Shown here: in pieces, positions 34,715-44,630 of the stretch
Position numbering within the stretch: position 1 is the stretch's first letter
Layout: each line of letters begins with the position of its first letter
Assembly: GCA_025765595.1 (NCBI GenBank)
Contig: JAIVFH010000009.1
Span: 248,001-312,000, forward strand
DNA length: 64,000 bases
From: Obelidium mucronatum
Taxonomy: Eukaryota > Chytridiomycota > Chytridiomycetes > Chytridiales > Chytriomycetaceae
Direction of reading: 5' to 3'
Position numbers and translations under genes: made by a program
The notes under the pieces: model-generated
Told to the model about the DNA's origin: nothing
Seen by the model: only the letters and a program-made list of their open reading frames with translations
Database searches by the model: none

Positions 34715-35192
34715 TTACAACTTGTAGAACTTGTTAAGCCATTCCCTCGCCTCATTATACTGGGTCCTCGCATCTTTAACCAATTCACCCAGCTTCTCCA
34801 TCAGAACATCATCAGATAAAGCCAAAGGTTCCCCACTTGAGTCTACCTTCCGGCCATAGTTTTGGATTTGCTCACACGTTTCGCGAATCTTTTGTAGTCC
34901 CAGTGCTGCAGAGCTCCCCTTCATGAAATGACCCAGCCTTCCCAATGACTCGAGATCCATCTTTCCTCTAAATAAATGAAAAAAGAATTGGGCGATCGTA
35001 GCCAAATGTTAGATTGCCAATCGTGTATGTAGCCACCACTTACAGACTATCGTCAAGCTCCAGCAGCGTCGTTTCCGCCTGTGTCATATAGTCTTTGGCT
35101 ATTCCTTTGCTGAAATCGCGGTTCTCGTCGTCGTCCATCTCCAAGAGTTGGTCAAAGACGCTGCTATCGACGATGTCCCCATAGTCGGTCAT
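34715..35192 (-). CDS. YPD1: Histidine-containing phosphotransfer protein (Ypd1-type HPt)
   Basis: Relays phosphate between receiver domains of hybrid kinases and response regulators. Exons on the minus strand: 35044-35192 and 34968-ended intron, resuming 34715-34967 (133 aa). The start MTDYGDIVDSSVFDQL and LLEMDDDENRDFSKGI match yeast Ypd1's N-terminal helices. The phosphorylatable His lies in LGHFMKGSSAALGLQKI, followed by EQIQNYGRKVD. It is convergent with CMS1 with a 43-bp gap and lies 0.9 kb from a hybrid sensor with two receivers, a suggestive local phosphorelay group. Confidence 0.93.
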
Positions 35193-35351
35193 TGTTGTGG
35201 CCACAATTTTTTTGTAGCTCTTAGTAAATATAAGGGTTTCAACACTGATGTTTATTTGAATTTGGACATTAATCCCTGGGATCCCATCAACAACAGCACA
35301 GAAAAAGAGTGTGGGAGTGAGAAGTCCCCCAGTATAGCCAGCAAGCTGAAT

Positions 35352-35866
<515 letters not shown>

Positions 35867-36768
35867 TCTGTACAAAAGATGGTTTCAAGTTAGCCTGTTG
35901 TCACAGCACTTGCTATTTGTAGAGCGATGTGAAGACGCATCCTCGTTATTTTCTGCTTTTGCATTTCCAGAGACCATCGCATTCAGCGTTCCTCGTGTTG
36001 CTGTTGTTCTCTCCTGTTGCTTGCATCTCTCTCCGCAACCAATGAGGCCTCTGATCCATCCATCCATCCGCCTGAGCAAGCTGCTGAATCGAGCCGGGCT
36101 CTTCGATGCTTCCGATGGCTGCTGTTGCGTCTGATGGCTTTGCGGGACTAGGGTGGGGACTGTTGGTGGGCACCAGCAACGTACGTTTTTGATCAAAGAG
36201 GAAGTACAAAAAATCAACCCAAAAACAAACAAACTCCTGCCTTTGATTTACACAAAGGCGTCTCTTGTTTCTCGCAAAAGAAGGAAGACGAACGTCGGCC
36301 TTAATCTAGGACCCGATCACACACTCGCTTCAAAAGGTCCTTGGAACCGAGTGAGCTGGAGTCCTCTTTTCACTTTTTTCACTACTAGTTTTTATTCGAT
36401 CCGTCGCTTCCCTCTCATCTTCTTTCGCTGATTCTATCCTTTCTGTCACTTCTGTTAAATGCCGAACTATCGCAAAGCGGGGTGTAACGGTTGATCTTAT
36501 GTTGTCAACCTGTTCCTCCTTCTCCTTTGGTGGCAGTTTCTTCACGAGCGCCATATGGCGCACTGAAAGCTGTTATTTATGGGGAAAGACACGTGGCTTT
36601 TCAATACCAATATGGTCCCTTTGAGTCTAACTTCTGTAGAAACAGTGCGGATGTTAGAATTATGTGGAGCAACATAATTATCTCCTATATAGTATTGAAT
36701 CGAAATAAACGTTCGAATGTTACGCAAGATTTATCTATATTCATCAAACTGGTGTTTGTAAATAAATA
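35867..36768. other. Spacer with one weak minus-strand ORF
   Basis: Promoters of RPS23 and the next gene lie here. A minus ORF with Met at 36554 encodes about 74 charged residues (MALVKKLPPKEKEEQVDNI...) after a possible acceptor, and ends at 36330. It may be a small gene exon, but neither a partner exon nor a family is identifiable. Other ORFs (minus 35885-36232, plus 35898-36134) look like shadows of each other. Confidence 0.3.
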
Positions 36769-37845
36769 ATGGAAGAATTGCTTCGGTCGTTGGCCACAAA
36801 CCACGCTGTGCTAGACGTCCTTACATCGGCCTGTAAGATTCCTCTAATCTAGTGGCTTAATTTTTATCCACGCTCTTCAGCTGTCGCCGATGAGGTAGAG
36901 CTGTGTAGGTTACAATCTTCACGAAGTATCATTAAGGAAATCAAGGTGGAAGCCGAATTGGCCGCGTCGAAAGCCCACAACGAATGGATCAAGCTTAAAC
37001 AAGAATCAAACCGGGCAATTAGCGACTTTGTGCAGATTGATACGTTATGTCAAGTTGCGGTGAGTAGCTTCCAGTTCAGATTTCGCTAAGCTTTCACTGA
37101 ATCTTCGTAAAAACAAACAAAGCGTGATAGGATTCTAGCTAAAAGAGACGTGATTTCAAATCTGCAAGCGGACTCAAATCTCTTGAAGAAGAGAGTCTAT
37201 GAAGAAACTGGCTTGGTTGTGGTGGTACCAACACCTCAACAACAGCAACCCATACAACCGCCATGCTCTTCTTCATTTCTTGCCAAAAATGAGCCAATCC
37301 CAAAATACAAGCTTGAATTTTGTCCAAATGCTGACAAGAGAACACGCGATACAAATAGTCACTATAAATTCCAAGTTGCGGCGCACATTTCATCCACTCC
37401 CACTGCTTCTGCTGCTACTTCTGCTACCCTCCCTTCAATTTCTTCAGGTGATCAGATCCTGCATCGCAAACTCCAACAGTTGGATTACCAAGAGCAATGT
37501 GCAAATTCTGTCCCCGGAACTTTCTGTAGAGGTCCAGAACTTGATCCTACCATGAAGATGTTCCATAATCCTAGCAGCAGCCGTATTAAGAATACGCACA
37601 CGTTCGAAGGCCCTAATGGTAAGCAGAACAACCAGTATTGCCAAAAAAAAAACGTTTGAATGCTGACTATGATGCCAGAGAGAAGCGTAGTTTTGTATGG
37701 CCGTGATCTTGACTCTAAAAACTCTTTGACGCGTACAACTCGCCAATACCACAACAAGGTTCCTGTTACTGAAAAGAAGAGTGGGTATTCACGCGGCGGG
37801 CGCGCAGTGGATGCTGTTGTTTGGATGAAACGAGGGGGACACTGA
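36769..37845 (+). CDS. Coiled-coil protein of unknown function
   Basis: Four exons: 36769-36832, 36881-37059, 37123-37618 and 37679-37845 (301 aa), all junctions phase-consistent. Residues 1-125 are helical with coiled-coil character (LRSLATNHAVLDVLTS, EIKVEAELAASKAHNEW, RDRILAKRDVISNL). A VVVVPTPQQQQP linker leads to a Ser/Thr/Ala-rich middle. The C-terminus is basic (SVVLYGRDLDSKNSL, YSRGGRAVDAVVWMKRGGH). No known domain is recognised. Clean splicing across four exons argues for a real gene. Confidence 0.75.
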
Positions 37846-37991
37846 CTTTGAGATATGAAATGGATCCTTTTGATTTTTTTTGCGTTTTAAACAATTGCTA
37901 ATAAATTCCGGTCCACGAATTCGATAATCGCTTAAACTTCTTGGCAGTGAAGAAAGTGCCAGTTTGAACGTGATACATGATATAAAATAAA

Positions 37992-39683
37992 CTACAACTG
38001 TTTCCACTTTAAAGCTCCTTCCCTCAAATCATTTGCTGCATTCTCCAATAGCATTTCTCGCCTCTGTGAAACATAACATGACTTATCCACGATCTTCCCT
38101 TTCAGCTGAGAGTCATCTCGCTCAAATTCATGCTGAAGCAACTGTGATAGACTTTCAACAGCCAATTCCAAATATCGCTGATTGTCCTCAAAAAGAGACT
38201 TGGCGTTGTTATTTTCCAGAAAGTATGCAAAGCAGTAAGTCCATTTTAAAGTTTGGCGAGACGTAACAAGAGTTTCTCTTGCAACAGCAAGAAACTGAAC
38301 GTCAATCCAAGAGCAGGAAGCGTTGTCTTGAAGACTTTGAATCGAAAGTTCAATGCGTTCGGAGAGTTCCTTGTCCAATATGGCAGACTTTTCGTGGTTG
38401 GCATAGCGTGTAAGGTACTAAGGAAAGAATGTTATTCGGAAAGAAAACAACAGCGAGCTTATTATATGTACATGAAGATATTCTTCAATTCCAGCAACAG
38501 ATTCCGTCCGTCTGGCTCCTGTAGTTGCACTGTATCTGGCGCAACTGTGGCCCGCCCATTTACCAAGGCAAATCCAGCAGAACCTATAAACAAAGCAACC
38601 ATTTAAATAAAAGATAAACCTCCAGAATATTCTTACTCGTGAGTGCATTTGCGGCAAGTCATATGATTGCAGCCTCCATTCTTTTCAATTGCCGCATTGC
38701 ACTGCGGACACTCTTTTGTATTTGCCTCGATCCAATTCTTTGTCGCCATATCTTCTTCTTTTTTCTGCGCCCATACTTTCAAAAGCTTGCAAGGAGTTGG
38801 GCGGTGATCTCCCTGTTTGCAGGAGAAGCAAAAATGGTATCCACACGAACAAGAAACAGTGGGCACCACAAGATCCAAATCCAATTGTTTCCATGATTTG
38901 TATTCGATTGCGCTTTCGCATCCTGGTTGAGGACACCAAATCATTGTTCCTCGCCCTCTTAAGACCAAGAATTCTTCCGTGTTTGATTTTTTGTATTGAG
39001 AAAATGCTGTAGGACTGACGAGTGATTCGATGAGAGAATCATCGATTGTAAGGGTGCAGGATGGGTCGGGGCATTTGAGTTTTGCGGACTGGCCTTGTTG
39101 GATTTTCTCTTCCAGCGAATGAGTGTAGCAGGATGTACAGTATCGGTGGCCGCAAGATAAGCCGATAGTGAGTTCTGGATCTGAGTCATAGCAGATTGTG
39201 CATTCGAACTCTGTGTGGGTGTGGTCAGTGGTCAGCGTGTTTTGCGGACTGCCGCTGCACTCACCAGGCAGCGCCAGAAACTGCGGCTGCTTCGCCGGAT
39301 CAAGCACGGCGCCAGAGTCGCGACAGACTCGGCTCGGGTCGTCGCAGAAGCGCTCGAGCGTTTTGGCCAGATCCCACTTGCAGAACTTGAGGAGCAGCGC
39401 CGCCTGGGCTGGCGAGCAGCCCACGATTGCCTGCACTGCCGCCGAGTCCGAAGTCTGAAGCGCCGCCAAGGCTTGGGGAGAGTATACTTTGAACGGACAT
39501 CGCTTTCGGCGCCTGCTGGGAGGTGACTTCAAAGGCGCTCTGGTCACCAAAGTTCTCCTGGAACGAATACTGGGAAGCGTTCTCATCGTCATAGTCGTCG
39601 CCATCGGAGTCATCATCCGTGAATACGAAGACATCGTGGTGTTCAGTCTCGCTGTCGGGAGATTCGAATTCTGCAGACATTGA
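37992..39683 (-). CDS. RBR E3 ubiquitin ligase, Ariadne-like (copy 1)
   Basis: Transfers ubiquitin through a RING2 cysteine. Exons on the minus strand: upstream to 38637, then 38472-38583 and 37992-38417. RING1 has CTICYDSDPEL and CGHRYCTSC, the IBR has WCPQPGCESAIE and CSCGYHFCFSCK, and RING2 has CPQCNAAIEKNGGCNHMTC with the catalytic Cys in GGCNH. An Ariadne-type helical domain follows (SWIDVQFLAVARETL, LKWTYCFAYFLE). The acidic N-terminal segment (VFVFTDDDSDGDD) is in a different frame from CPFKVYSPQALAAL; a single-base shift near 39500-39520 is needed if both belong to the protein. Confidence 0.88.
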
Positions 39684-39857
39684 ATTGATCATCTATAATA
39701 TTCCAGTCACTGACGTAATTCACATAGCTCACTTTCAAGAGAAACAGCTTTGTTGACAGCAAGTTGAAGGTCCAAAACATTCTGTGATTTGTTTACTCTT
39801 TAACTGGAAGCCATTGGAATTCGTCCCGCCAAAAAAATCAGAACGCTCAAAAAGTCA

Positions 39858-40811
39858 ATGATTCCACCAGACTTGGTGTATAACATCTTCTCGTGGCTAC
39901 CACCAAAACAAGCGCTGAAACTTAAGCGTATTTCAAAGCTCATCTACGAATGTCTATCAACAAACCACTTCGCCATCTTAAACGTAAACCACTTCTTTAC
40001 TGGCCACGAAAGAGATGCGTCTTTTCTGGCGAGTAACCGCGCGTTTGATGAAATGTTCTTCTTGGCACCTCAATCATATAAGCAACAATGTGCACAACAT
40101 TTGGTACGCGTGATGGAAGAAGAAAAGTATGTGTCGCTGCGATGGAATGATTTGACGCTGAACGCAGTATGTTTGCCGCCTGCCATCTCGTTTCTGAGCT
40201 ATTTCAAATCACTTGAGATTCGAAAGACGGGGTTAACAGGCCCCATCCCAGGAGAGATTGGTACACTCAAAAACTTAGAGGTGCTCATCCTACAAGATAA
40301 TCAAATTAATGGATGTATTCCGAATGAAATAGGGGATTTGGTGAATCTGAAGTCGTTGAATTTGAGCAAGAATTGCTTGCAGGGAGAAATTCCACACTCG
40401 CTGAGGAGATTGAGTCGGCTAGTGGAGATTATTTTAGAAGGGAATCAATTAGTAGGCAGCTTGAGTAATTTTGTTGGAGTTGGAGAAGGAGAAATTTGCG
40501 ACTTGATCATGTTGGAGTTCATGAATGTTGCCGAAAATCAAATAGGCGGGCATATTCCTCAAGGATTTGGGCAGTTGAAAGCTCTTACGCACCTGATTGC
40601 AAATGGAAATTATATTGAAGGAGAGATTCCCGAGTCGTTTAGCCAATTGACGTCGTTGCAGTATGCAGTACTTGCGCGAAACAGACTACACGGACGCATT
40701 CCGCATACTGTGTTTCATATGGAACGCCTTGAGTACCTGAATTTGAAGGATAACCAATGTGAAGAAGGGTCAGTCCCTGAAAATCTTGGTCACTTGAGAA
40801 TTCTTATGTGA
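39858..40811 (+). CDS. F-box-like protein with plant-type LRRs (LRR copy 3)
   Basis: Intronless, 317 aa. F-box-like start MIPPDLVYNIFSWLPPKQAL, the family linker with FLAPQSYKQQCAQ, then about eight LRRs of the GxIPxEI subtype (TGLTGPIPGEIGTLKNL, GEIPESFSQLTSL). One repeat is stretched by FVGVGEGEICD, as if a unit decayed. It is followed by the next LRR gene only 44 bp after its stop, making a head-to-tail pair. Confidence 0.85.
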   Translation: MIPPDLVYNIFSWLPPKQALKLKRISKLIYECLSTNHFAILNVNHFFTGHERDASFLASNRAFDEMFFLAPQSYKQQCAQHLVRVMEEEKYVSLRWNDLTLNAVCLPPAISFLSYFKSLEIRKTGLTGPIPGEIGTLKNLEVLILQDNQINGCIPNEIGDLVNLKSLNLSKNCLQGEIPHSLRRLSRLVEIILEGNQLVGSLSNFVGVGEGEICDLIMLEFMNVAENQIGGHIPQGFGQLKALTHLIANGNYIEGEIPESFSQLTSLQYAVLARNRLHGRIPHTVFHMERLEYLNLKDNQCEEGSVPENLGHLRILM

Positions 40812-40855
40812 TTGTTGCTACGTTTAGAATTAATGAAGGATTAAAAAACAACCGA

Positions 40856-41899
40856 ATGTCGTGTTTCACAGCAACTACACCAACAGAGGTTATTCAGCAA
40901 ATCTTCTCCTGGATTCCGCCATCTCAGAACCTTGCTTTCCAGCGCATTGACAGCAGAGTCTATGCATGTCTTTGCCCATCCCATTTCGCCAAAATGAATC
41001 TCTCAAGATTCATCCCTATCAACGCTGAGCCCTTGATTGAGATTCCTGCTGCTAATATTTATGAATTCGATCGCTCGTTCTTTACTTGGCCTGCCTCTTA
41101 TCAAACTGCCCTAGTGGAACTTCGATACGCTTCGCTCGGAGGTATATTTTGGGCTGCGCGGCGCATTGAAGGCTCCTTACCTCCCACTATTGGCAAATTG
41201 AACTCTCTGTCTCATTTATTGCTGGGAGATAATCGGCTTACAGGAACAATTCCAAACGAGATCGGCCACCTTGTCAAACTCAGGTTTGACTTTAACCCCC
41301 GCTTTCGCTATATAACCAAAATGTCATCTAGACTGCTTGAACTTCCAAGAAACGCATTATCTGGTGCAATACCAAAGGGACTTGGCAATTTGGTGCACTT
41401 GACATATCTTTCATTGAACCAGAATCGTCTCAGCGGCGAGCTTCCCCCAGAAATTGGCAACCTTATTCATTTGGATACACTCTATCTTGGAGGGAATAAC
41501 TTCACAGGCAATATCCCGGAATCAATTGGCAACTTGCTTAAACTTGAGAAGCTTCACTTAAACTCCAATCGATTGACTGGTCCGCTTCCAGATTCAATCT
41601 CGAATCTCGTTCACTTGCAGGAGTTTCTCTGTCAGCAGAATCAATTAGGCGGTCCGATTCCAACTGGCTTTGAAGGCTTCTTCGAGTTGGAGACACTGGA
41701 CTTGAGCCGTAACTTGTTCATTGGGTCCATTCCAGCAGGGTTGGAAAGACTTGGAAGAAATAGCAGATTGAGAACCATGTATGTTGCAGAGAATGCATTG
41801 ACGGTGACTTCTGATGAAGCTTATCGATTTGCTGTTGCCATTCGAAAGTGTGATTTGACACCTGTTAACTGGTCTTCGCAACATGGGGGATTGGCTTGA
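40856..41899 (+). CDS. F-box-like protein with plant-type LRRs (LRR copy 4)
   Basis: Start MSCFTATTPTEVIQQIF with F-box-like FSWIPPSQNLAF, linker TWPASYQTALVELRY, then about eight GxIPxxI repeats. A 48-bp in-frame segment at 41284-41331 (GTTTGA...TCTAG) breaks an LRR unit; removing it gives LVKLRLLELPRNALSG, a regular repeat, so it is read as an intron and the protein as 331 aa. Because 48 is divisible by three, retention would add 16 residues without a stop. It is in tandem with copy 3. Confidence 0.85.
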   Translation: MSCFTATTPTEVIQQIFSWIPPSQNLAFQRIDSRVYACLCPSHFAKMNLSRFIPINAEPLIEIPAANIYEFDRSFFTWPASYQTALVELRYASLGGIFWAARRIEGSLPPTIGKLNSLSHLLLGDNRLTGTIPNEIGHLVKLRFDFNPRFRYITKMSSRLLELPRNALSGAIPKGLGNLVHLTYLSLNQNRLSGELPPEIGNLIHLDTLYLGGNNFTGNIPESIGNLLKLEKLHLNSNRLTGPLPDSISNLVHLQEFLCQQNQLGGPIPTGFEGFFELETLDLSRNLFIGSIPAGLERLGRNSRLRTMYVAENALTVTSDEAYRFAVAIRKCDLTPVNWSSQHGGLA

Positions 41900-42037
41900 T
41901 ATTACGTGTCGACGATGTTGCTGTCATCAATAAATTAGTTGGAAAATGAAAAGCTGCGAGAAGGACAATCCGAAATACTTGCAAATCTAAAGTCAGAGAA
42001 AAGGCTGAAAACAGCTCTGTAAAACAAAACTGTATGT

Positions 42038-42110
42038 AGCCCGACGTGGGGGTCGAACCCACAACCTTAAGATTAAGAGTCTTACGCTCTACCGATTGAG
42101 CTAGCCGGGC
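42038..42110 (-). tRNA. tRNA-Lys (CTT)
   Basis: On the minus strand the cloverleaf reads GCCCGGC acceptor, TA, D arm AGCTCAATCGGTAGAGC, anticodon arm TAAGA-CTCTTAA-TCTTA with anticodon CTT, variable loop, T arm GTGGG-TTCGACC-CCCAC and 3' GTCGGGC. All stems pair, with one G-T pair in the acceptor. No intron. No CCA is encoded. Confidence 0.97.
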
Positions 42111-43050
42111 TCATGCTTTCATCCTGATTAGAAAAACTATACTGACCAATTTTATTCAGCAGATTGGATGAGAGTTTCAAACTATCATAATTGATAGGTG
42201 ACGCAGCACCGGACTATCACAGCCGCTAGATGTTGTATGGCTAAGAGGCAGCTTATGACTCTCAGGGGAAGGGGCGGTGGATGTTGCTTGCGCACAAGCT
42301 TACTTCCACAGAAGTGACAAGGGAGAAGTATTGTGCACGCGCACACTTCTTCCCATGTTCGTCCCTTTTCCGGTGGAGGACATTTCCTCCTATTTATATC
42401 TTCAGAACTCTGAAACACGGGGGTGTTTCCAGGAACTTTAAGGTCATGCTCTGCACACCTACAGATTCCAACACTCCCCCAGTTCTGAACAATAACCCGG
42501 ACCTTATTTAAATAGACTTCACTTAAAGCTGCCTGTCTAGATAAACTCACCCGATACAACATCCAAGCAAACTATGGTCAACAACCATCTAACTGTTTCT
42601 CAGTTGCTTCTCCTCAGAGAACATGTAAATATGTCATACCAGAACGTCTTCGATGACCGACAAAGATTTGGGTTCCAATATCAGAATCGCTCAAAGGGCC
42701 AGGAATGTGATTACAGTCAATCACACCTTCTTATTAGAATTCCCGCCCCTTCCAATACCTTCAGTTCATCCACTTGCTAGCTTCAGTTCTTTTGTTCTCA
42801 TGTACTCACTCAACAAAAGCTGTATTATCACTGAACATAGCCAAGGGTGTTGTCACATTGATATTCAAATCTTTGCACAACTCCATAAGGAACTTCTAGA
42901 GACCCTTGATAGAAAGCGACATGTTCAGCTGCAGTTTGATCCACAGTAACAAGTCCTTGCTTACAAGACCTCCACGACACTGCAGATTTTCCCATGATCT
43001 TGAAAATCCAACCAGTTTGAGCTTTCCTGCTCGCACTGTCCGAAATTTTT
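42111..43050. other. Edge of the transposon island, no assignable gene
   Basis: Several ORFs of 65-125 codons exist on both strands (minus 42185-42562, plus 42574-42949), but none has recognisable motifs or splice partners. The segment probably consists of old element sequence. Nothing further can be supported. Confidence 0.35.
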
Positions 43051-43404
43051 TGTGTTAGTTGGTGAAATCACTTGAGGAAAGCTTAGCCGTAAAATTGAAT
43101 AAGTAAAACATGATTACTCATGTCACAGATCCCTTTTTGAGACAGTTTTGTTGTCTGGAAGTAACAATTAATGTAGCATGGAGTTACTTTGGTTTCCAAG
43201 TCAATTTTCCTTTTATTGCCAGGGAAGTAACAACTTGAAAGTGTTCATTTTCTAAAAATAGAATAATTAAAAACCTCTTCTGAACCCTCAAACCCTTTGA
43301 ACAAAGTAGCATCATTTTTTCTATCTCAAACTCCCCCTTGGCATGACAGGTTGATAAGCAACCTGCAATAAATAAGGGCTCGTATACCACTTGCCCCCTT
43401 CTAA

Positions 43405-43505
43405 CTTGAAAAAAAATAGAGGGAGAAAAGGGGAAAGAAAGGAGAAAGGAAAAGAGAAAGGAAAGGGGGAAAGGAAAAGGAAGAAAGGAAAATGAGAGAT
43501 AGACA
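43405..43505 (+). repeat. 100-bp polypurine tract
   Basis: Almost pure A/G on the plus strand, in GGGAAAGAAAGGAGAAAGG-type units, inside the spacer of the long inverted repeat. Confidence 0.9.
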
Positions 43506-43768
43506 AAGGAACACTCACAACAGTGTGTTGGGTTGTTGCATCAAGACAGGTTTATTGAAGATTTACGAAAAAGAAACAATCAGTGAGAGCTGCTTTCTTC
43601 TGGAAGATTTTGTTGAGGCAGAATTCGTTGCAAGTGGGTTGTAGGCTGTGCTGGAATCAGTGTTCTGCATTTCTTGCGGTTGTTTTTCCCTATTGCATAG
43701 TGGTTTAAAGCCAATAAAGTGAATCATTGCACTATACCTGGACAATCTGTCAAGCTGCAATGAAAACA

Positions 43769-44042
43769 TTATTTTGCACGTTTCTTTTCAGATGGAACGG
43801 CAGTACCAGCGGGAACTGTGAAGTTTGACAGACCATTCTGCAGAGTGCTTGGTGCAGCTACTTGAGAGGACCGAATGCCTGATGGGACAGAAACTCTTTG
43901 CTGATGCAATGTGACAACTGGTGGACGGATACTTTGTGGTTCAAAGACTGGAGCATTACGACGCATCTGAACTTGAAGAGCTGTAGATGGTGGGAGTTGA
44001 GATGGTTGGGCTTGCACTGGTTCGCCTTGATTTGCAGGTTGC
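43769..44042 (-). CDS. Possible terminal exon of an element gene
   Basis: Minus frame open after a candidate acceptor (CATGACAG near 44043-44050): Gln/Pro/Ser-rich, disordered (QAQPSQLPPSTALQV), ending SEKKRAK, a nuclear-localisation-like tail. The gene at 48417-50555 ends with a similar basic tail (KKAKR) and has a comparable Ser/Pro-rich segment, so this may be the remnant of a related element gene. No domain; low confidence. Confidence 0.35.
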
Positions 44043-44630
44043 TTGTCAACCTGTCATGTTAAGGGGGAGTTTGAGGGGGTTGGAGGCCAATTCCTTGTAG
44101 TTCTATTTATAGAAAAGATGTTCCTACTTTGTTTAAATGGTTTGAGGGTTAAGAAGGGGGTTTATAATAGTTCTATTTTTAGAAATTGGACACATTCAAG
44201 CTGTTGCTTCCCTGGCAATTAAAGGAAAATTGACTTGAAAACCAAAGTAACTCCAGACAACACAACTGTCTCAAGAAGTTGACCTGAGTAATCATGTTTT
44301 ACTTATTTAATTTTCTAGCTGCTGTCATGTCATGCTTGTCCACCTGAAAACCAGAATAAGCTTTCCTCTTATTGATTTCATCAACTAACACAATGGAGAA
44401 CGCGAATAACAAGCTACGAGAAACATTTCATGATGGATTAGTTTTTTACATCTCTCATGAAATTGAAGCAGCTCACCAGCGTCACATAAATTTCCCCCAA
44501 GATTTTAAATTTGGAAACAAAGAAGAGAGCCTCTTTTAATTTTCTGGTCATCAAAATAGAAATTCTGACTTATCGCACACACCCCTAAAAAGAAATGTTC
44601 TCCTTACAAGTGTTGCCATCCCACTAAGTC

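Larger units (their letters stand above)
43051..44392. repeat. Long inverted repeat (arms about 320-360 bp, 662-bp spacer)
   Basis: Left arm 43051-43369 and right arm 44032-44392 are reverse complements with scattered changes. Shared blocks include TGTGTTAGTTGRTGAAATC, AAGTAAAACATGATTACTCA, GTTACTTTGGTTT and CTCAAACTCCCCCTT. The spacer holds a purine tract (43405-43505) and a small minus ORF. It could be a foldback-type element, or two copies of an old element in opposite orientation. No TSD was found. Confidence 0.8.
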
